A stretch of DNA of 64,000 bases from an actinobacterium LLX17 (GTDB lineage: Bacteria > Actinomycetota > Actinomycetes > Propionibacteriales > Nocardioidaceae): assembly GCA_000471045.1 (NCBI GenBank), contig KI301992.1:2595452-2659451 (forward strand), in the 5' to 3' direction. Positions 50,698-60,126 of this stretch are shown here, piece by piece. The notes under the pieces were generated by a model. That model was not told where the DNA came from, searched no databases, and saw only the letters and a list, made by a program, of their open reading frames with translations. The position numbers and the translations under genes are program-made. Within the stretch, counting starts at the first letter, position 1, and each line of letters starts with the position of its first letter.

Positions 50698-51729
50698 TCA
50701 TGCCTGGGCCCACGAGGGCAGCTGCACCGTGTCGTGCCAGGGGCGGCCGGCGTGCTCGAGCGCCTGGATGTCGGCGTCGACCATCAGCCGCGCGAGCTGC
50801 CGGGCGTCGACCGTGGCCTTCCAGTCCAGGACCTCGTGGGCCTTGGAGGCGTCGCCGATCAACGCATCGACCTCGGCCGGGCGCAGGTACCGCTCGTCGA
50901 ACCGCACGTGCTTCTCCCAGTCCAGCCCGGCGTGGTCGAAGCTGATCTCCAGGAACTCCCGCACCGTGATGCCGATGCCGGTCGCGAGCACGAAGTCGTC
51001 CGGCTCGTCGGTCTGCAGCATCCGCCACATCCCCTCGACGTACTCCGCGGCATAGCCCCAGTCGCGAACGGCGTCGAGGTTGCCCATGTAGAGGTGGTCC
51101 TGCTGGCCGGCCTTGATCGCCGCGACCGCCCGGGTGATCTTGCGCGTCACGAAGGTCTCGCCGCGCCGGGGCGACTCGTGGTTGAACAAGATGCCGTTGA
51201 CGGCGAACATCCCGTACGCCTCGCGGTAGTTCTTGGTGATCCAGTAGCTGTAGAGCTTGGCCGCCGCGTAGGGCGAGCGCGGGTGGAACGGCGTGTTCTC
51301 GTCCTGCGGCGGCGGTGTCGCCCCGTAGAGCTCCGAGCTCGAGGCTTGGTAGAACCGCGGCCGGATCCCGGCCTGTCGCACGGCCTCCAGGATGCGCACC
51401 GTCCCGGTGCCGGTGGTGTCGGCCGTGTGCTCGGGCTCGTCGAACGAGACCCGCACGTGCGACTGGGCCGCGAGGTTGTAGACCTCGTCCGGGGCGATCT
51501 CGTACATCAGGGTGACCAGGCGGGCGCCGTCGCTCTGGTCGCCGTAGTGCAGGAACAACCGGGCGTCCGGGTCGTGCGGATCCTGGTACAGGTGGTCGAT
51601 CCGCGAGGTGTTGAAGCTCGACGCGCGACGAATCAGGCCGTGCACCTCGTAGCCCTTGGCGAGCAGCAGCTCGGCGAGGTAGGAACCGTCTTGCCCGGTG
51701 ATCCCGGTGATGAGTGCGCGCCTGGCCAC
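50698..51729 (-). CDS. gmd: GDP-mannose 4,6-dehydratase
   Basis: The start is GTG at 51729 ([21 protein letters not shown]), preceded by AGAGGAG; upstream frame is shadow. The product is 343 residues. [16 protein letters not shown], the SSSELYG and [12 protein letters not shown] motifs (catalytic Thr/Ser, Glu, Tyr, Lys) and [17 protein letters not shown] are diagnostic. It converts GDP-mannose to GDP-4-keto-6-deoxymannose. Confidence 0.97.
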   Translation of the reverse strand: MARRALITGITGQDGSYLAELLLAKGYEVHGLIRRASSFNTSRIDHLYQDPHDPDARLFLHYGDQSDGARLVTLMYEIAPDEVYNLAAQSHVRVSFDEPEHTADTTGTGTVRILEAVRQAGIRPRFYQASSSELYGATPPPQDENTPFHPRSPYAAAKLYSYWITKNYREAYGMFAVNGILFNHESPRRGETFVTRKITRAVAAIKAGQQDHLYMGNLDAVRDWGYAAEYVEGMWRMLQTDEPDDFVLATGIGITVREFLEISFDHAGLDWEKHVRFDERYLRPAEVDALIGDASKAHEVLDWKATVDARQLARLMVDADIQALEHAGRPWHDTVQLPSWAQA

Positions 51730-51811
51730 GTGGCTCCTCTGGTCGTTGGTGCGAGTAAGGTAGCAGTCTCGGCTGTGGTTCAGGCCTGACTTCGTGAGAC
51801 GTCCACGAACG

Positions 51812-52303
51812 TCACACCAGATCGCTCCACAGACCGGCCGACGCCCGCTCGGCGGCGGTCGAGTGGATGCGCTGGAAGTTGCGTCCACCGCGTCCGAACG
51901 TCGCCAGCACGTCCGCCGGCACCTGCTTGATCGGTACCGGGACCCAGGCGCAGGGCCGCACGTTCACGAGGTCCAGCTCGACCGCCTCGGCGCTGTCGTC
52001 GTAGCGCCACGGACCGTCGATGCGACCCAGGTGGTGCTGCTCACCGACACGGGTCCAGGCGAACGAGCCGTCCGGGACGGCGATGAATCGTTCGAGGCGC
52101 CGCGCCATCCGCTCGTCGTGCTCGCGGTCGGTGCGGTGGACGGCCTCGGACGGGTCGGTCGGCACGGCCGAGAGCCGACCACCCACGCCGACCAGGCCCA
52201 GCCGCACCGCACGGTCGGCCGCCGCGAGGTCGTCGACGTCGTCGCGGCGCGAGCGGTGCGGTGCGCGGTAGGCGGCCGGGGCCGACATCTCACGCCCCGC
52301 CAC
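51812..52303 (-). CDS. Conserved protein of unknown function
   Basis: 163 residues from GTG at 52303 ([21 protein letters not shown]); ATG at 52288 is the alternative start. It lies 3 nt after the helicase gene in the same direction, so it is probably co-transcribed. Composition is soluble, with Arg-rich N-terminus ([32 protein letters not shown]) and an Arg/Gly motif near the C-terminus ([17 protein letters not shown]). No signal peptide or membrane segment. I do not recognise the family; a helicase-partner role is only positional. Confidence 0.55.
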   Translation of the reverse strand: MAGREMSAPAAYRAPHRSRRDDVDDLAAADRAVRLGLVGVGGRLSAVPTDPSEAVHRTDREHDERMARRLERFIAVPDGSFAWTRVGEQHHLGRIDGPWRYDDSAEAVELDLVNVRPCAWVPVPIKQVPADVLATFGRGGRNFQRIHSTAAERASAGLWSDLV

Positions 52304-52306
52304 TGG

Positions 52307-54430
52307 TCAGGCGCGAGCGCCGAGGGCGTCGGTGAGCAGCGCCACCAGCGTCTCGAGCTGCAGGTCGGCCGACGAGACCTCCTCGTCGAGGCCGTCGAGC
52401 GCGCGGGCGGCCAGGCCGGCCTTGCGGTCGATCAGCTCGACGATGCTGGTGTCGATGGTCTGCGAGGCGATGATGCGCCACGCGGTGACCGGCTCGTCCT
52501 GGCCGATGCGGTGCACGCGGTCGATGGCCTGTGTCTGCTCGGCATCGGTCCACGAGAGCTCGGCGAGGACCAGGTTCGAGGCCACCTGCAGGTTCAGGCC
52601 CACGCCGGCGGCGGTCAACGAGCAGACGATGACGGCGACCTCGGGGTCGTCGACGAAGCTGTCGATGTTGGCCTGGCGCTGCGTCGAGGTCTGGTTGCCA
52701 CGCACCGAGGTGTACTTCAGGCCGCGCTGGGCGAAGGTCTCCTCGGCGATGTCCATGACGTCGACGTGCTTGGCGAAGAACACGACCTTGCCGACGCTGC
52801 GGGCCAGCTGCGCGGCGTAGTCGGCGGCGAGGCCGGCCTTGGCGCGACCGATGCGGCGCATCATCGTGAAGACGTTCTCGGCGTCGTCGGCGGCGGTCTC
52901 GTCACGGACCCAGGCCGCGACGTCGCGCACCAGCGTCTCGTCGACGCCCAGGGCCGCGGCGTCCTCGCCCCGGCGCTGCGCCAAGGCGGCGGCGGCCGCG
53001 TCGTAGCGCTGCACGAGGCGACGGATGAGGTCGCGCTCGGCGGCGTGGATCGAGCGGGCGTCCTCACCCTCCAGCTCGACCGGGAGGTCGGCCACGCGGC
53101 GGTCGGGGATGTCGCTGGCGACGTCGACCTTGCGGCGACGCACGATGCCCAGGTCGATGACCCGTTGGCGCGCGGCGGGGTAGAAGCCGGGATCGAGCGG
53201 CGTGAGGCCGGTCTCCTCCAGGCCCGCCATCAGCTCGGTGCGCGGCTTCTTCTCCTCGATCCAGCCGAGGAACTGCCAGATGGCGCGGAAGTCGTCGATG
53301 TCGTTGATCAGCGGGGTGCCGGTGAGCGCCATCATCAGCGGGCGGGCGACGCGGCGGCGCACGCGCTCGGCGATCTGCAGCACGTGCTGCGAGCGCTGCG
53401 ACTGCTTGTTCTTGATGAAGTGCGCCTCGTCGAGCACGACGCCCCGGAAGCCGAGGTCGCCGAGCCAGCCGACGTGGCGGTCGAGCACCTCGTAGTTGAC
53501 GATGACGATGTCGGCGAAGCCGTCGATGTCGTTGCCGTCACCGTGGATGACGGTGGCCTTGCGGCGCGGGGTCCACAGCTCGGCCTCGCGGGCCCAGTTC
53601 GCCTTGACGACGTTGGGCACCACCACGAGCAGCGGGTAGGCGTCGGCGGCGTGCGCGGCCAGCAGGGCCTGCGCGGTCTTGCCCAGGCCCGGCTCGTCGG
53701 CGAGCAGGAAGGTCCGGTGGCCCTCGCGGGCGGCGGCAACGACCTCGGCCTGGTGCTTCATCAGCTCGATGCCGCCGGGGGTGGCGAGCGAGCCGGGATC
53801 GGGCAGGTCCATGCAGGCTGGGGCGCCGCTGGCGACACGCTCGAACGACGAGAGCAGGGGGCCGATGAGCTCCCAGGTCGAGAGGCGCGCGGTGGTCGGC
53901 GCGGCCGGCGGGGCGGTGAAGTCCGGCGGCATGAAGGGGTTGGCGAGCTGGCGGGCGATGACCGACTGCGGCACGACGCGACGCTCGGCGCGGGGGTCGG
54001 CCTCGGTCTCGGCGGGGGCCGGCGGGGGCGACAGCTCGACGCCGGCGGCCTCCTGCATCTCGCGCTTCATCAGGCGGGCCTCGTCGGACTCGACGGCGTC
54101 GTCGGCCAGCAGGTCGAACAGGGCGGGCTCGCGGGCGGCGGTCTTGGCCAGGATGGTGGCCACGCCGTCGAGGCGCTTCATCAGCTCGGCGCGCTCGGGC
54201 TCGACGATCGAGGCGTCGCCCTTGACCCGTTGGCGCTCCTCGCGCACGAGCAGCGCGATGGCCTGGAAGCGGTGGCTGGCCGAGGCGCCGCGGCCGCGCT
54301 GCACGGCGGTCTCGACCTCTCGGACGGCGCGCGCGAGCACGGGCATGATGCCTTGGTTGTCGACCTCACGTCGACGCTGGCCGCCGGCGGTACGGGTACC
54401 ACCGGTCCGGCCCTGACCTCGATTGGCCAC
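52307..54430 (-). CDS. SNF2-family DEAD-like helicase
   Basis: I choose GTG at 54430 (M-ANRGQGRTGGTRTAGGQRRR), with GAGGAGGAG upstream. The product is 707 residues. The N-terminal ~220 residues are helical and charged without known fold. The SNF2 core follows: motif I ADEPGLGKTAQALLAAHA, motif II VLDEAHFIKN, motif III LTGTPLINDIDDF, and C-terminal lobe motifs GVGLNLQVASNLVLAELSW and QAIDRVHRIGQDEPV. These enzymes move along double-stranded DNA using ATP. Single-subunit SNF2 proteins can act in repair or in defence systems. No partner nuclease seen. Confidence 0.92.
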   Translation of the reverse strand: MANRGQGRTGGTRTAGGQRRREVDNQGIMPVLARAVREVETAVQRGRGASASHRFQAIALLVREERQRVKGDASIVEPERAELMKRLDGVATILAKTAAREPALFDLLADDAVESDEARLMKREMQEAAGVELSPPPAPAETEADPRAERRVVPQSVIARQLANPFMPPDFTAPPAAPTTARLSTWELIGPLLSSFERVASGAPACMDLPDPGSLATPGGIELMKHQAEVVAAAREGHRTFLLADEPGLGKTAQALLAAHAADAYPLLVVVPNVVKANWAREAELWTPRRKATVIHGDGNDIDGFADIVIVNYEVLDRHVGWLGDLGFRGVVLDEAHFIKNKQSQRSQHVLQIAERVRRRVARPLMMALTGTPLINDIDDFRAIWQFLGWIEEKKPRTELMAGLEETGLTPLDPGFYPAARQRVIDLGIVRRRKVDVASDIPDRRVADLPVELEGEDARSIHAAERDLIRRLVQRYDAAAAALAQRRGEDAAALGVDETLVRDVAAWVRDETAADDAENVFTMMRRIGRAKAGLAADYAAQLARSVGKVVFFAKHVDVMDIAEETFAQRGLKYTSVRGNQTSTQRQANIDSFVDDPEVAVIVCSLTAAGVGLNLQVASNLVLAELSWTDAEQTQAIDRVHRIGQDEPVTAWRIIASQTIDTSIVELIDRKAGLAARALDGLDEEVSSADLQLETLVALLTDALGARA

Positions 54431-54636
54431 GGACTCCTCCTCGGAGCGCGAGTGCGCACGGTGCCCACACGCGGCTGCTGAGAAGGCGCTCACTCGTGCC
54501 GCGTCGAGAGTCGACGGCGACCGATCAGCGCCCCTGCCGATGCGCGCCCCACTGCTCGGGGCCTGCACATCCGTACGAAGTCTAGCCCGATGCCGGTCCC
54601 GTTGCCTCGTTCCGGTGCGATTTCGCGGGGCCCGGC

Positions 54637-54780
54637 GAGCCCCAGGGGGACCGACGATGATTCATATGGGTAGCCCTGGCTACCGGAATCCATCATCCTG
54701 CGACCCCCGAGGGACGAAAGATGATGCATTCGGGTAGCCCTGGCTACCGCAATGCATCATCGTGCGTCCCCCCGGGGCTC
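54637..54780. repeat. Four-arm alternating palindrome array
   Basis: A 144-bp array built from four ~37-nt arms of the same sequence in orientation + - + -. Each arm reads (consensus) GGGG-rich block, CGATGATGCAT then GGGTAGCC; two arms meet at CCCTGG around 54671-54680 and again around 54738-54743. It lies between the helicase start region and the GntR gene, and its right end overlaps the GntR stop codon. Not a coding region. Confidence 0.85.
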
Positions 54781-55486
54781 AGCCGAGGACGTCGTCCCAG
54801 ATGGTGCGGACGTCCGGGTGGTCGGCGGGGAGGTCCTCGGACTGGGCGACGAGCAGGAGGCCGGTGCTGGTGAGGTGCTCGCGCATCGCCAGCTCGGCGG
54901 TCAGCGCGTCGCGGGCGGCGACGGCGTCGACGATGGGGGCGTGCTCGGCGGCGATCTGCGCAAGGTCGCGACCACCGGCCGAGGTGGGCGGCCCCAGCAG
55001 GGCGGTGGTCGACCGCAGGCCGGCGACGATCTCCGCCGCTCGCGGGTTGCCGGCGCCGACGAGCAGGAGCCGGTGCAGCTCGCGGTCGTGCTGCCAGAAC
55101 GCGGACTCGTCGTCAGCGGCTGCGGCCGCGCGCAACGAGGTCATGGCGGCGGCGATCGCGTCCAGCACCTCGGCGTCCCCACGGCGGGCGACCCGGGCGG
55201 CGGCCTGCGGCTCCAGTGCCAGGCGCACGCCGAAGATCTCGGCGATGTCGCGGGACCGCGGCAGCACCACGTGGAACCCGCGGTTGCGCGAGAACCGCAC
55301 GAGTCCGGCCTCCTCGAGCTTCAGCAGGCCCTCGCGCACGGGGCTGCGGGAGACGCCGAGGAGGTCGGCCACCTGCTGCACCGAGTAGGTGGTCCCCGGC
55401 ACGAAGGTGCGGTCGCGGATGCCGTCACGCATCGCGGCGACGACCCCTTCGGCGAGGGTCGGTCGGGACACGCGCACAGGACTCAT
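54779..55486 (-). CDS. GntR/FadR-family regulator
   Basis: The start ATG at 55486 (MSPVRVSRPTLAEGVVAAMR) is favoured because TAACAT lies 7 nt before it; ATG 55495 falls inside the operator. The product is 235 residues. Winged HTH (TYSVQQVADLLGVSRSPVREGLLKLEEAGLVRFSRNRGFHVV) and FCD ligand domain with His ligands (QHDRELHRLLL and MREHLTSTG) are clear. It is divergent from the lactate dehydrogenase-like oxidase and probably represses it. A 2-hydroxy acid such as D-lactate or 2-hydroxyglutarate is the likely effector, by analogy. Confidence 0.92.
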   Translation of the reverse strand: MSPVRVSRPTLAEGVVAAMRDGIRDRTFVPGTTYSVQQVADLLGVSRSPVREGLLKLEEAGLVRFSRNRGFHVVLPRSRDIAEIFGVRLALEPQAAARVARRGDAEVLDAIAAAMTSLRAAAAADDESAFWQHDRELHRLLLVGAGNPRAAEIVAGLRSTTALLGPPTSAGGRDLAQIAAEHAPIVDAVAARDALTAELAMREHLTSTGLLLVAQSEDLPADHPDVRTIWDDVLG

Positions 55487-55488
55487 AT

Positions 55489-55500
55489 GTAACATGTTAC
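55489..55500. promoter_or_regulatory. Symmetric GntR operator and divergent leaderless promoters
   Basis: The perfect 12-bp palindrome GTAACATGTTAC lies exactly between the divergent genes. Read on either strand it provides TAACAT, a TANNNT -10, seven bases before GTG 55503 (plus) or ATG 55486 (minus). So a single site can serve as operator and both -10 boxes. Confidence 0.7.
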
Positions 55501-55502
55501 TC

Positions 55503-58370
55503 GTGACCGCCCTCGATCTCGCCACCCCCGGAGTCCGCACCGACGTCGTCGCCGAGCTGGAGCGGCACGGCCTCGAGGTCCGCTCCGACGAGGGCACGCG
55601 TGCCATGTACTCCACCGACGCGTCGCTGTACCGCATCCCGCCGACCGCCGTGGTGCGCCCGCGCTCGCGCGACGAGGTCGCCCAGGTGCTCGACGTCTGC
55701 CGGACGCTCGAGGTGCCGGTGACCTCGCGCGGCGCCGGCACCTCTGTGGCCGGCAACGCCATCGGCCGCGGCGTGGTGCTCGACTTCAGCCGTCACATGA
55801 ACCGGGTGCTGTCGGTCGACGGGGAGGCCGGGCTGGCGGTCGTCGAGCCCGGCACCGTGCACGCGGTGCTGCAGAAGCAGGCGATGGCGCAGGGCCGCCG
55901 ATTCGGCCCCGATCCGTCGACGCACCCACGCTGCACGATCGGCGGGATGATCGGCAACAACGCCTGCGGTGCCCGCACCCTGGGCTACGGCCGCACGTCC
56001 GACAACGTCGCCGCGCTCGAGGTGATGACCGCGGCGGGCGACGTCTTCCGCACCGGCTACGACGCCGAGGGGCGCGCGACCGTCGACGGCGCCGAGCCGC
56101 TCCTGGCCGACCTGCGCTCGATCATGAGCCGGCACCTCGGCATCGCGCGCACTGAGTTCGACCGCTTCGGCCGCCAGGTCTCGGGCTATGCGGTGCACCA
56201 CCTGCTGCCCGAGCGCTTCGACCTGACCCAGGCGCTCGTCGGCTCGGAGGGCACGCTCGGCATCGTCACCGAGGCCACCGTGCGGCTCGTCACCGATCCC
56301 GCACACCGTGTCGTCGTGGCGATCGGCTTCGAGGACATCGTCCGCGCCGGTGAAGCCGCACCCGCCGTCGTCCTGCACGGACCCACCGCGTGCGAAGGAC
56401 TCGACTCACGCCTGATCGACGTGCTGCGCAGCCGTCGCGGCGCGGGTGCCGTGCCACCCCTGCCCCGCGGCAACGCCTGGCTGTTCGTCGAGCTGGCCGG
56501 CGAGGACCGCGACGAGGTCGCCGAGCGCGCCCAGCGCCTGGCGGGCGAGGGCTTCGGTGTCGAGAGCCTCGTGGTCACCGATCCCTCGGTGCAGGCGCGC
56601 CTCTGGCGCATCCGCGAGGACGGCGCCGGACTGGCCGGCCGCGCCCCCTCCGAACGCCCAGCGTGGCCCGGCTGGGAGGACGCCGCCGTCCCGCCGGACC
56701 GTCTGGGCGAGTACCTGGCCCAGTTCGACGCACTGGTGGCCGAGCACGGCCTGACCTCCGCGCCGTTCGGTCACTTCGGCGACGGGTGCATGCACGTGCG
56801 CCTCGACTTCCCCTTCGACCGACCTGACGGCACCGCGGTCTTCCGCGCGTTCCTGCAGTCGGCTGCCGAGCTGGTGGCGTCGTTCGGCGGCACGCTCTCG
56901 GGCGAGCACGGCGACGGGCGCGCCCGCAGCGAGCTGCTGCCCACGATGTACTCGCCCGAGGCCATCGGCCTGTTCGGGCAGCTCAAGGCGGCGTTCGACC
57001 CCGGCAACCTGCTCAACCCGGGCGTGCTCGTCGATCCCGACGCCGCCGACGCCGACGTGCGCTTCGCCGGCACGTTCCCGAACCGCACGCCGCTGGCCTT
57101 CGCGTACGAGGAGGACCACGGCAGCCTCGCCGGTGCCGTGCACCGCTGCACCGGAGTGGGCAAGTGCCGCGCCGACAACACCGGGTCCGGCGGCGTCATG
57201 TGCCCGTCGTACCTGGCGACGCGCGAGGAGAAGGACTCCACCCGAGGCCGCGCCCGCGTGCTGCAGGACCTGGTGCGGGGCGACCGGCTCGACTGGCGCT
57301 CGCCCGAGGTGCACGACTCCCTCGACCTCTGCCTGGCCTGCAAGGGCTGCGCGTCCGACTGCCCCACGGGCATCGACATGGCCACCTACAAGGCCGAGGT
57401 CCTGCACCAGAGCTACCGCAAGCGACTGCGCCCGCGCTCGCACTACTCGCTGGGCTGGCTGCCCCGCTGGAGCCGGATCGCCGGGCGCATCCCCCGGTTG
57501 GCGAACCTGGCGCTGCGCCTGCCGCTCGTCGGCCGACTGTCGCTGTGGGCGGCGGGCGTCGACCAGCGCCGCAGCATCCCGGCGTTCGCCCCCACCCCGT
57601 TCCGCCGCTGGTGGGACCGGGACGTGAAGGCGAGTCGGGCAGAGCAGCACACCGGCACGCCGGTGATGCTGTTCGTCGACTCCTTCAGCAACAGCTTCTC
57701 GCCGTCGGTTGCCGAGGCGATGGTGAAGGTGCTGCGGCACGCCGGGTACGAGCCGCAGCTGCCGTCGGCCGGCACGTGCTGCGGCCTGACCTGGATCACC
57801 ACCGGTCAGCTCGACGCCGCCAAGCGGATCCTCGGCCGCACCGTCGAGGAGCTCGCGGTGGCCGCGAAGGCCGGCATCCCCATCGTCGGCGTGGAGCCGT
57901 CGTGCACCGCGGTGCTGCGCAGCGACGCGATCGAGCTGTTCGGCGACGATCCCGAGCGAGAGGAGGCGGCGCGCACGGTGGCGAAGGCGACGCGCACGCT
58001 GTCGGAGCTGCTCGGCGAGACCGAGGGGTGGGAGGCGCCCGACCTCACCGGCACCACCGTCGTGGCGCAGCCACACTGCCACCAGCACGCCGTGCTGGGC
58101 TGGGCCGCCGACGAGCAGCTGCTCACGCGCACCGGCGCCGCGGTCACCACGCTGGCCGGATGCTGCGGACTCGCCGGCAACTTCGGCGTCGAGATCGGCC
58201 ACTACGAGGTCTCGGTGGCGGTGGCCGAGCAGCAGCTGCTGCCGGCGCTGGACGCCGCCCCGGACGCGATCGTCCTGGCGGACGGCTTCAGCTGCCGCAC
58301 CCAGGTGACGGACCTGCGCGACCGGCCCTCGCTGCACCTGGCCGAGCTCCTCGCCTCCCGGCTCGCCTGA
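55503..58370 (+). CDS. D-lactate dehydrogenase-like FAD/Fe-S oxidase (fused)
   Basis: The product is about 955 residues from GTG at 55503 (M-TALDLATPGVRTDVVAELER); ATG 55494 is an alternative. The FAD-binding PCMH domain (VTSRGAGTSVAGNAIGRGVVLDFS, IGGMIGNNACGARTLGYG) is followed by the FAD-linked C-domain (GTLSGEHGDGRARSELL). A 4Fe-4S part has CLACKGCASDCPTG plus a Cys-rich CTGVGKC segment. C-terminal CCG modules (GTCCGLTW, AGCCGLAGNFG) complete the FAD plus glycolate-oxidase-type D-lactate or D-2-hydroxyglutarate oxidase fused in one chain. Electron transfer to quinone is probable. Confidence 0.9.
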   Translation: MTALDLATPGVRTDVVAELERHGLEVRSDEGTRAMYSTDASLYRIPPTAVVRPRSRDEVAQVLDVCRTLEVPVTSRGAGTSVAGNAIGRGVVLDFSRHMNRVLSVDGEAGLAVVEPGTVHAVLQKQAMAQGRRFGPDPSTHPRCTIGGMIGNNACGARTLGYGRTSDNVAALEVMTAAGDVFRTGYDAEGRATVDGAEPLLADLRSIMSRHLGIARTEFDRFGRQVSGYAVHHLLPERFDLTQALVGSEGTLGIVTEATVRLVTDPAHRVVVAIGFEDIVRAGEAAPAVVLHGPTACEGLDSRLIDVLRSRRGAGAVPPLPRGNAWLFVELAGEDRDEVAERAQRLAGEGFGVESLVVTDPSVQARLWRIREDGAGLAGRAPSERPAWPGWEDAAVPPDRLGEYLAQFDALVAEHGLTSAPFGHFGDGCMHVRLDFPFDRPDGTAVFRAFLQSAAELVASFGGTLSGEHGDGRARSELLPTMYSPEAIGLFGQLKAAFDPGNLLNPGVLVDPDAADADVRFAGTFPNRTPLAFAYEEDHGSLAGAVHRCTGVGKCRADNTGSGGVMCPSYLATREEKDSTRGRARVLQDLVRGDRLDWRSPEVHDSLDLCLACKGCASDCPTGIDMATYKAEVLHQSYRKRLRPRSHYSLGWLPRWSRIAGRIPRLANLALRLPLVGRLSLWAAGVDQRRSIPAFAPTPFRRWWDRDVKASRAEQHTGTPVMLFVDSFSNSFSPSVAEAMVKVLRHAGYEPQLPSAGTCCGLTWITTGQLDAAKRILGRTVEELAVAAKAGIPIVGVEPSCTAVLRSDAIELFGDDPEREEAARTVAKATRTLSELLGETEGWEAPDLTGTTVVAQPHCHQHAVLGWAADEQLLTRTGAAVTTLAGCCGLAGNFGVEIGHYEVSVAVAEQQLLPALDAAPDAIVLADGFSCRTQVTDLRDRPSLHLAELLASRLA

Positions 58371-58407
58371 GGGCATCGGTCGGGGCTCGGCCGACCCGGA
58401 GCGGGCG

Positions 58408-58419
58408 TAGGCTCGGAGC
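58408..58419 (+). promoter_or_regulatory. Leaderless promoter of UspA gene
   Basis: TAGGCT at 58408-58413 is six bases before ATG 58420, which suggests a leaderless transcript. Confidence 0.55.
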
Positions 58420-58908
58420 ATGGGAAACGAGCAGGGCAAACAGGTCCGGGGAATTGACGTCCACGGTGGCGTGCTGGTGGCGCACGACGGGTCCGCCCAC
58501 GCCGACGAGGCGCTGCGGGCCGGCGTCAAGCAGGCCGCCGCGCTGGGTCTGCCGGTGACGGTGGTCCGCGCGTGGAGCATCACCACCGCTCCGACGCCGG
58601 AGAGCGCCGAGCGCGGCTACGTGCCGCCCATCGACGAGTTCGAGGCCGCCACGCTCGCCGAGCTCGACCGTGACGTCGCGGCCGTCCGCGCCCAGCACCC
58701 GGATGTCGAGATCACCACCACGACCGTGCACGGCAACGCGGTCGAGAAGATCATCGAGGCCTCCGGCGACGTCGACCTCATCGTCGTGGGCAGCCGTGGC
58801 CGCGGTGGCTTCCGCGGCCTGCTGCTCGGCTCGGTCAGCGAGCAGGTCGTGCGGCACGCGCACTGCCCCGTGCTGGTCACCCGCGTCCACAGCGACGCGG
58901 CGCGCTGA
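58420..58908 (+). CDS. Universal stress protein UspA family
   Basis: This 162-residue protein starts MGNEQGKQVRGIDVHGGVLV. The ATP-binding signature G-2x-G-9x-G-S is visible (GSRGRGGFRGLLLGSVSEQVVRHAHCPVLV). The first strand GVLVAHDGSAHADEALRAG also fits. A nucleotide-binding stress protein. It overlaps the next gene by 1 nt, so the two are coupled. Confidence 0.93.
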   Translation: MGNEQGKQVRGIDVHGGVLVAHDGSAHADEALRAGVKQAAALGLPVTVVRAWSITTAPTPESAERGYVPPIDEFEAATLAELDRDVAAVRAQHPDVEITTTTVHGNAVEKIIEASGDVDLIVVGSRGRGGFRGLLLGSVSEQVVRHAHCPVLVTRVHSDAAR

Positions 58909-59345
58909 TGACCCCGAGCGACAGCTCGTTCATCCGCGAGCTCTCGGTCGACGACTGCTACACACTGCTCGGCGAGACCACGACCGTCGGCCGACTCGCC
59001 TTCATGGCCGAGTCGGGTGGCCAGCAGCTGTTGCCGGTGAACTTCGTCGTCGTCGAGCGCGTCGTCTATGTGCGCACCGCCGACGACTCCATCATCGCCA
59101 CGCTGGCGGAGGGTCATGACGACGTGGCGTTCGGCGTCGACCACCACGACGACGTGATGGGCACCGGCTGGAGCGTGACGGCCACCGGTTCGACGCGGCG
59201 GGTCGACGAGGTGCCGGCCGACCCGGCGTCGGTCGATTCGGGCCGTCCGCCCCACACGCCGCGGCCGTGGGCGCCGGGTGATCGCGACGTGCTGATCGCT
59301 CTGACCCCGCAGCGCATCACGGGCCGCCGCGTCCGCCGAGGCTGA
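58908..59345 (+). CDS. Pyridoxamine 5'-phosphate oxidase-like flavoprotein
   Basis: This 145-residue protein starts MTPSDSSFIRELSVDDCYTL. The split barrel pattern (VGRLAFMAESGGQQLLPVNFVVVERVVYVRT...DVAFGVDHHDDVMGTGWSVTATGSTRRVDE) matches the actinobacterial PPOX/FMN-binding split barrel (Rv2991-like or DUF385-like). It may bind F420 or FMN. Translationally coupled to UspA. Confidence 0.88.
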   Translation: MTPSDSSFIRELSVDDCYTLLGETTTVGRLAFMAESGGQQLLPVNFVVVERVVYVRTADDSIIATLAEGHDDVAFGVDHHDDVMGTGWSVTATGSTRRVDEVPADPASVDSGRPPHTPRPWAPGDRDVLIALTPQRITGRRVRRG

Positions 59346-59348
59346 CGC

Positions 59349-60077
59349 TCAGCCGATCAACGACCGCACCACCAGCACGACCGCCGAGGTGCCACTGACG
59401 AGCAGCACCGCCGGCCGCACGACGTCGGGATCGAGCCGGCGACGCAGCGGCCCGCTGACGACGAAACCGACCAGCAGCGCCGGCAGCATCCACGCCGCCA
59501 GCACCAGCTCCTCCCGGGTGATCTCGCCGGTGACCGCCAGGCCGGCGACGCTCATCGCCGCCCCGACGAGGAAGTAGACGGCCATCGTCGTGCGGATCTG
59601 CCGCGCGGGGCGATGCTGGTACAGCAGCGCGAACGGCGGACCACCGATCGAGCTGGCGGTGCCGGTGATGCCGCTGACCGCTCCGGCCACGCTCAACGAC
59701 GTGCGGGTGATCGGCACGACGACCGTGCGGGCGGTCAGCAGCACCGCGACCAGCACCACCACGCCGATCCCGATGCCGAGCTGGCGCGCGTCGAACGACG
59801 CCACGATCCAGACGCCGGCCACGGTGCCGGCCACCCGCGCGGGCAACGACCAGCCGAGGCCCCGCCAGTCGATGTCCTCCCGTTCGCGGGCGAGCGTGAC
59901 GACCGGCAGCATCGTGGCGAGCAGGATCATCGAGCCCGGCATCAGCTCCGGCGCCAGCAGCGTGATGACCGGTGCGGACACGAGGGCCAGGCCGATGCCC
60001 ACGACGGACTGCACGACGGTGCCGACCATCAGCGCGATCGCGATGATGACGAGCGTCGTCGCCCCGAGGTCCGGCAC
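59349..60077 (-). CDS. TauE/SafE-family transporter
   Basis: This 242-residue protein starts MPDLGATTLVIIAIALMVGT. Seven or eight membrane helices. The TauE/SafE hallmark is seen at VVQSVVGIGLALVSAPVITLLAPEL and in the second repeat GAVSGITGTASSIGGPPFALLYQHR. Family members export sulfite or organic sulfonates, or permit anion passage. No partner gene is nearby. Confidence 0.9.
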   Translation of the reverse strand: MPDLGATTLVIIAIALMVGTVVQSVVGIGLALVSAPVITLLAPELMPGSMILLATMLPVVTLAREREDIDWRGLGWSLPARVAGTVAGVWIVASFDARQLGIGIGVVVLVAVLLTARTVVVPITRTSLSVAGAVSGITGTASSIGGPPFALLYQHRPARQIRTTMAVYFLVGAAMSVAGLAVTGEITREELVLAAWMLPALLVGFVVSGPLRRRLDPDVVRPAVLLVSGTSAVVLVVRSLIG

Positions 60078-60126
60078 GAGCCCACGGTTTCACACGGAAC
60101 TTTCAGCCGCCTCGCAGAGTCAGGCC

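Noticed and set aside
52307..54430. SNF2 helicase as part of a DISARM- or other defence system
   Set aside because: No methylase, nuclease or partner gene is adjacent; the surrounding genes look like core chromosome.
57164..58558. 464-residue frame inside the FAD oxidase gene
   Set aside because: Shadow frame; the oxidase in the other frame has all Fe-S and FAD motifs.
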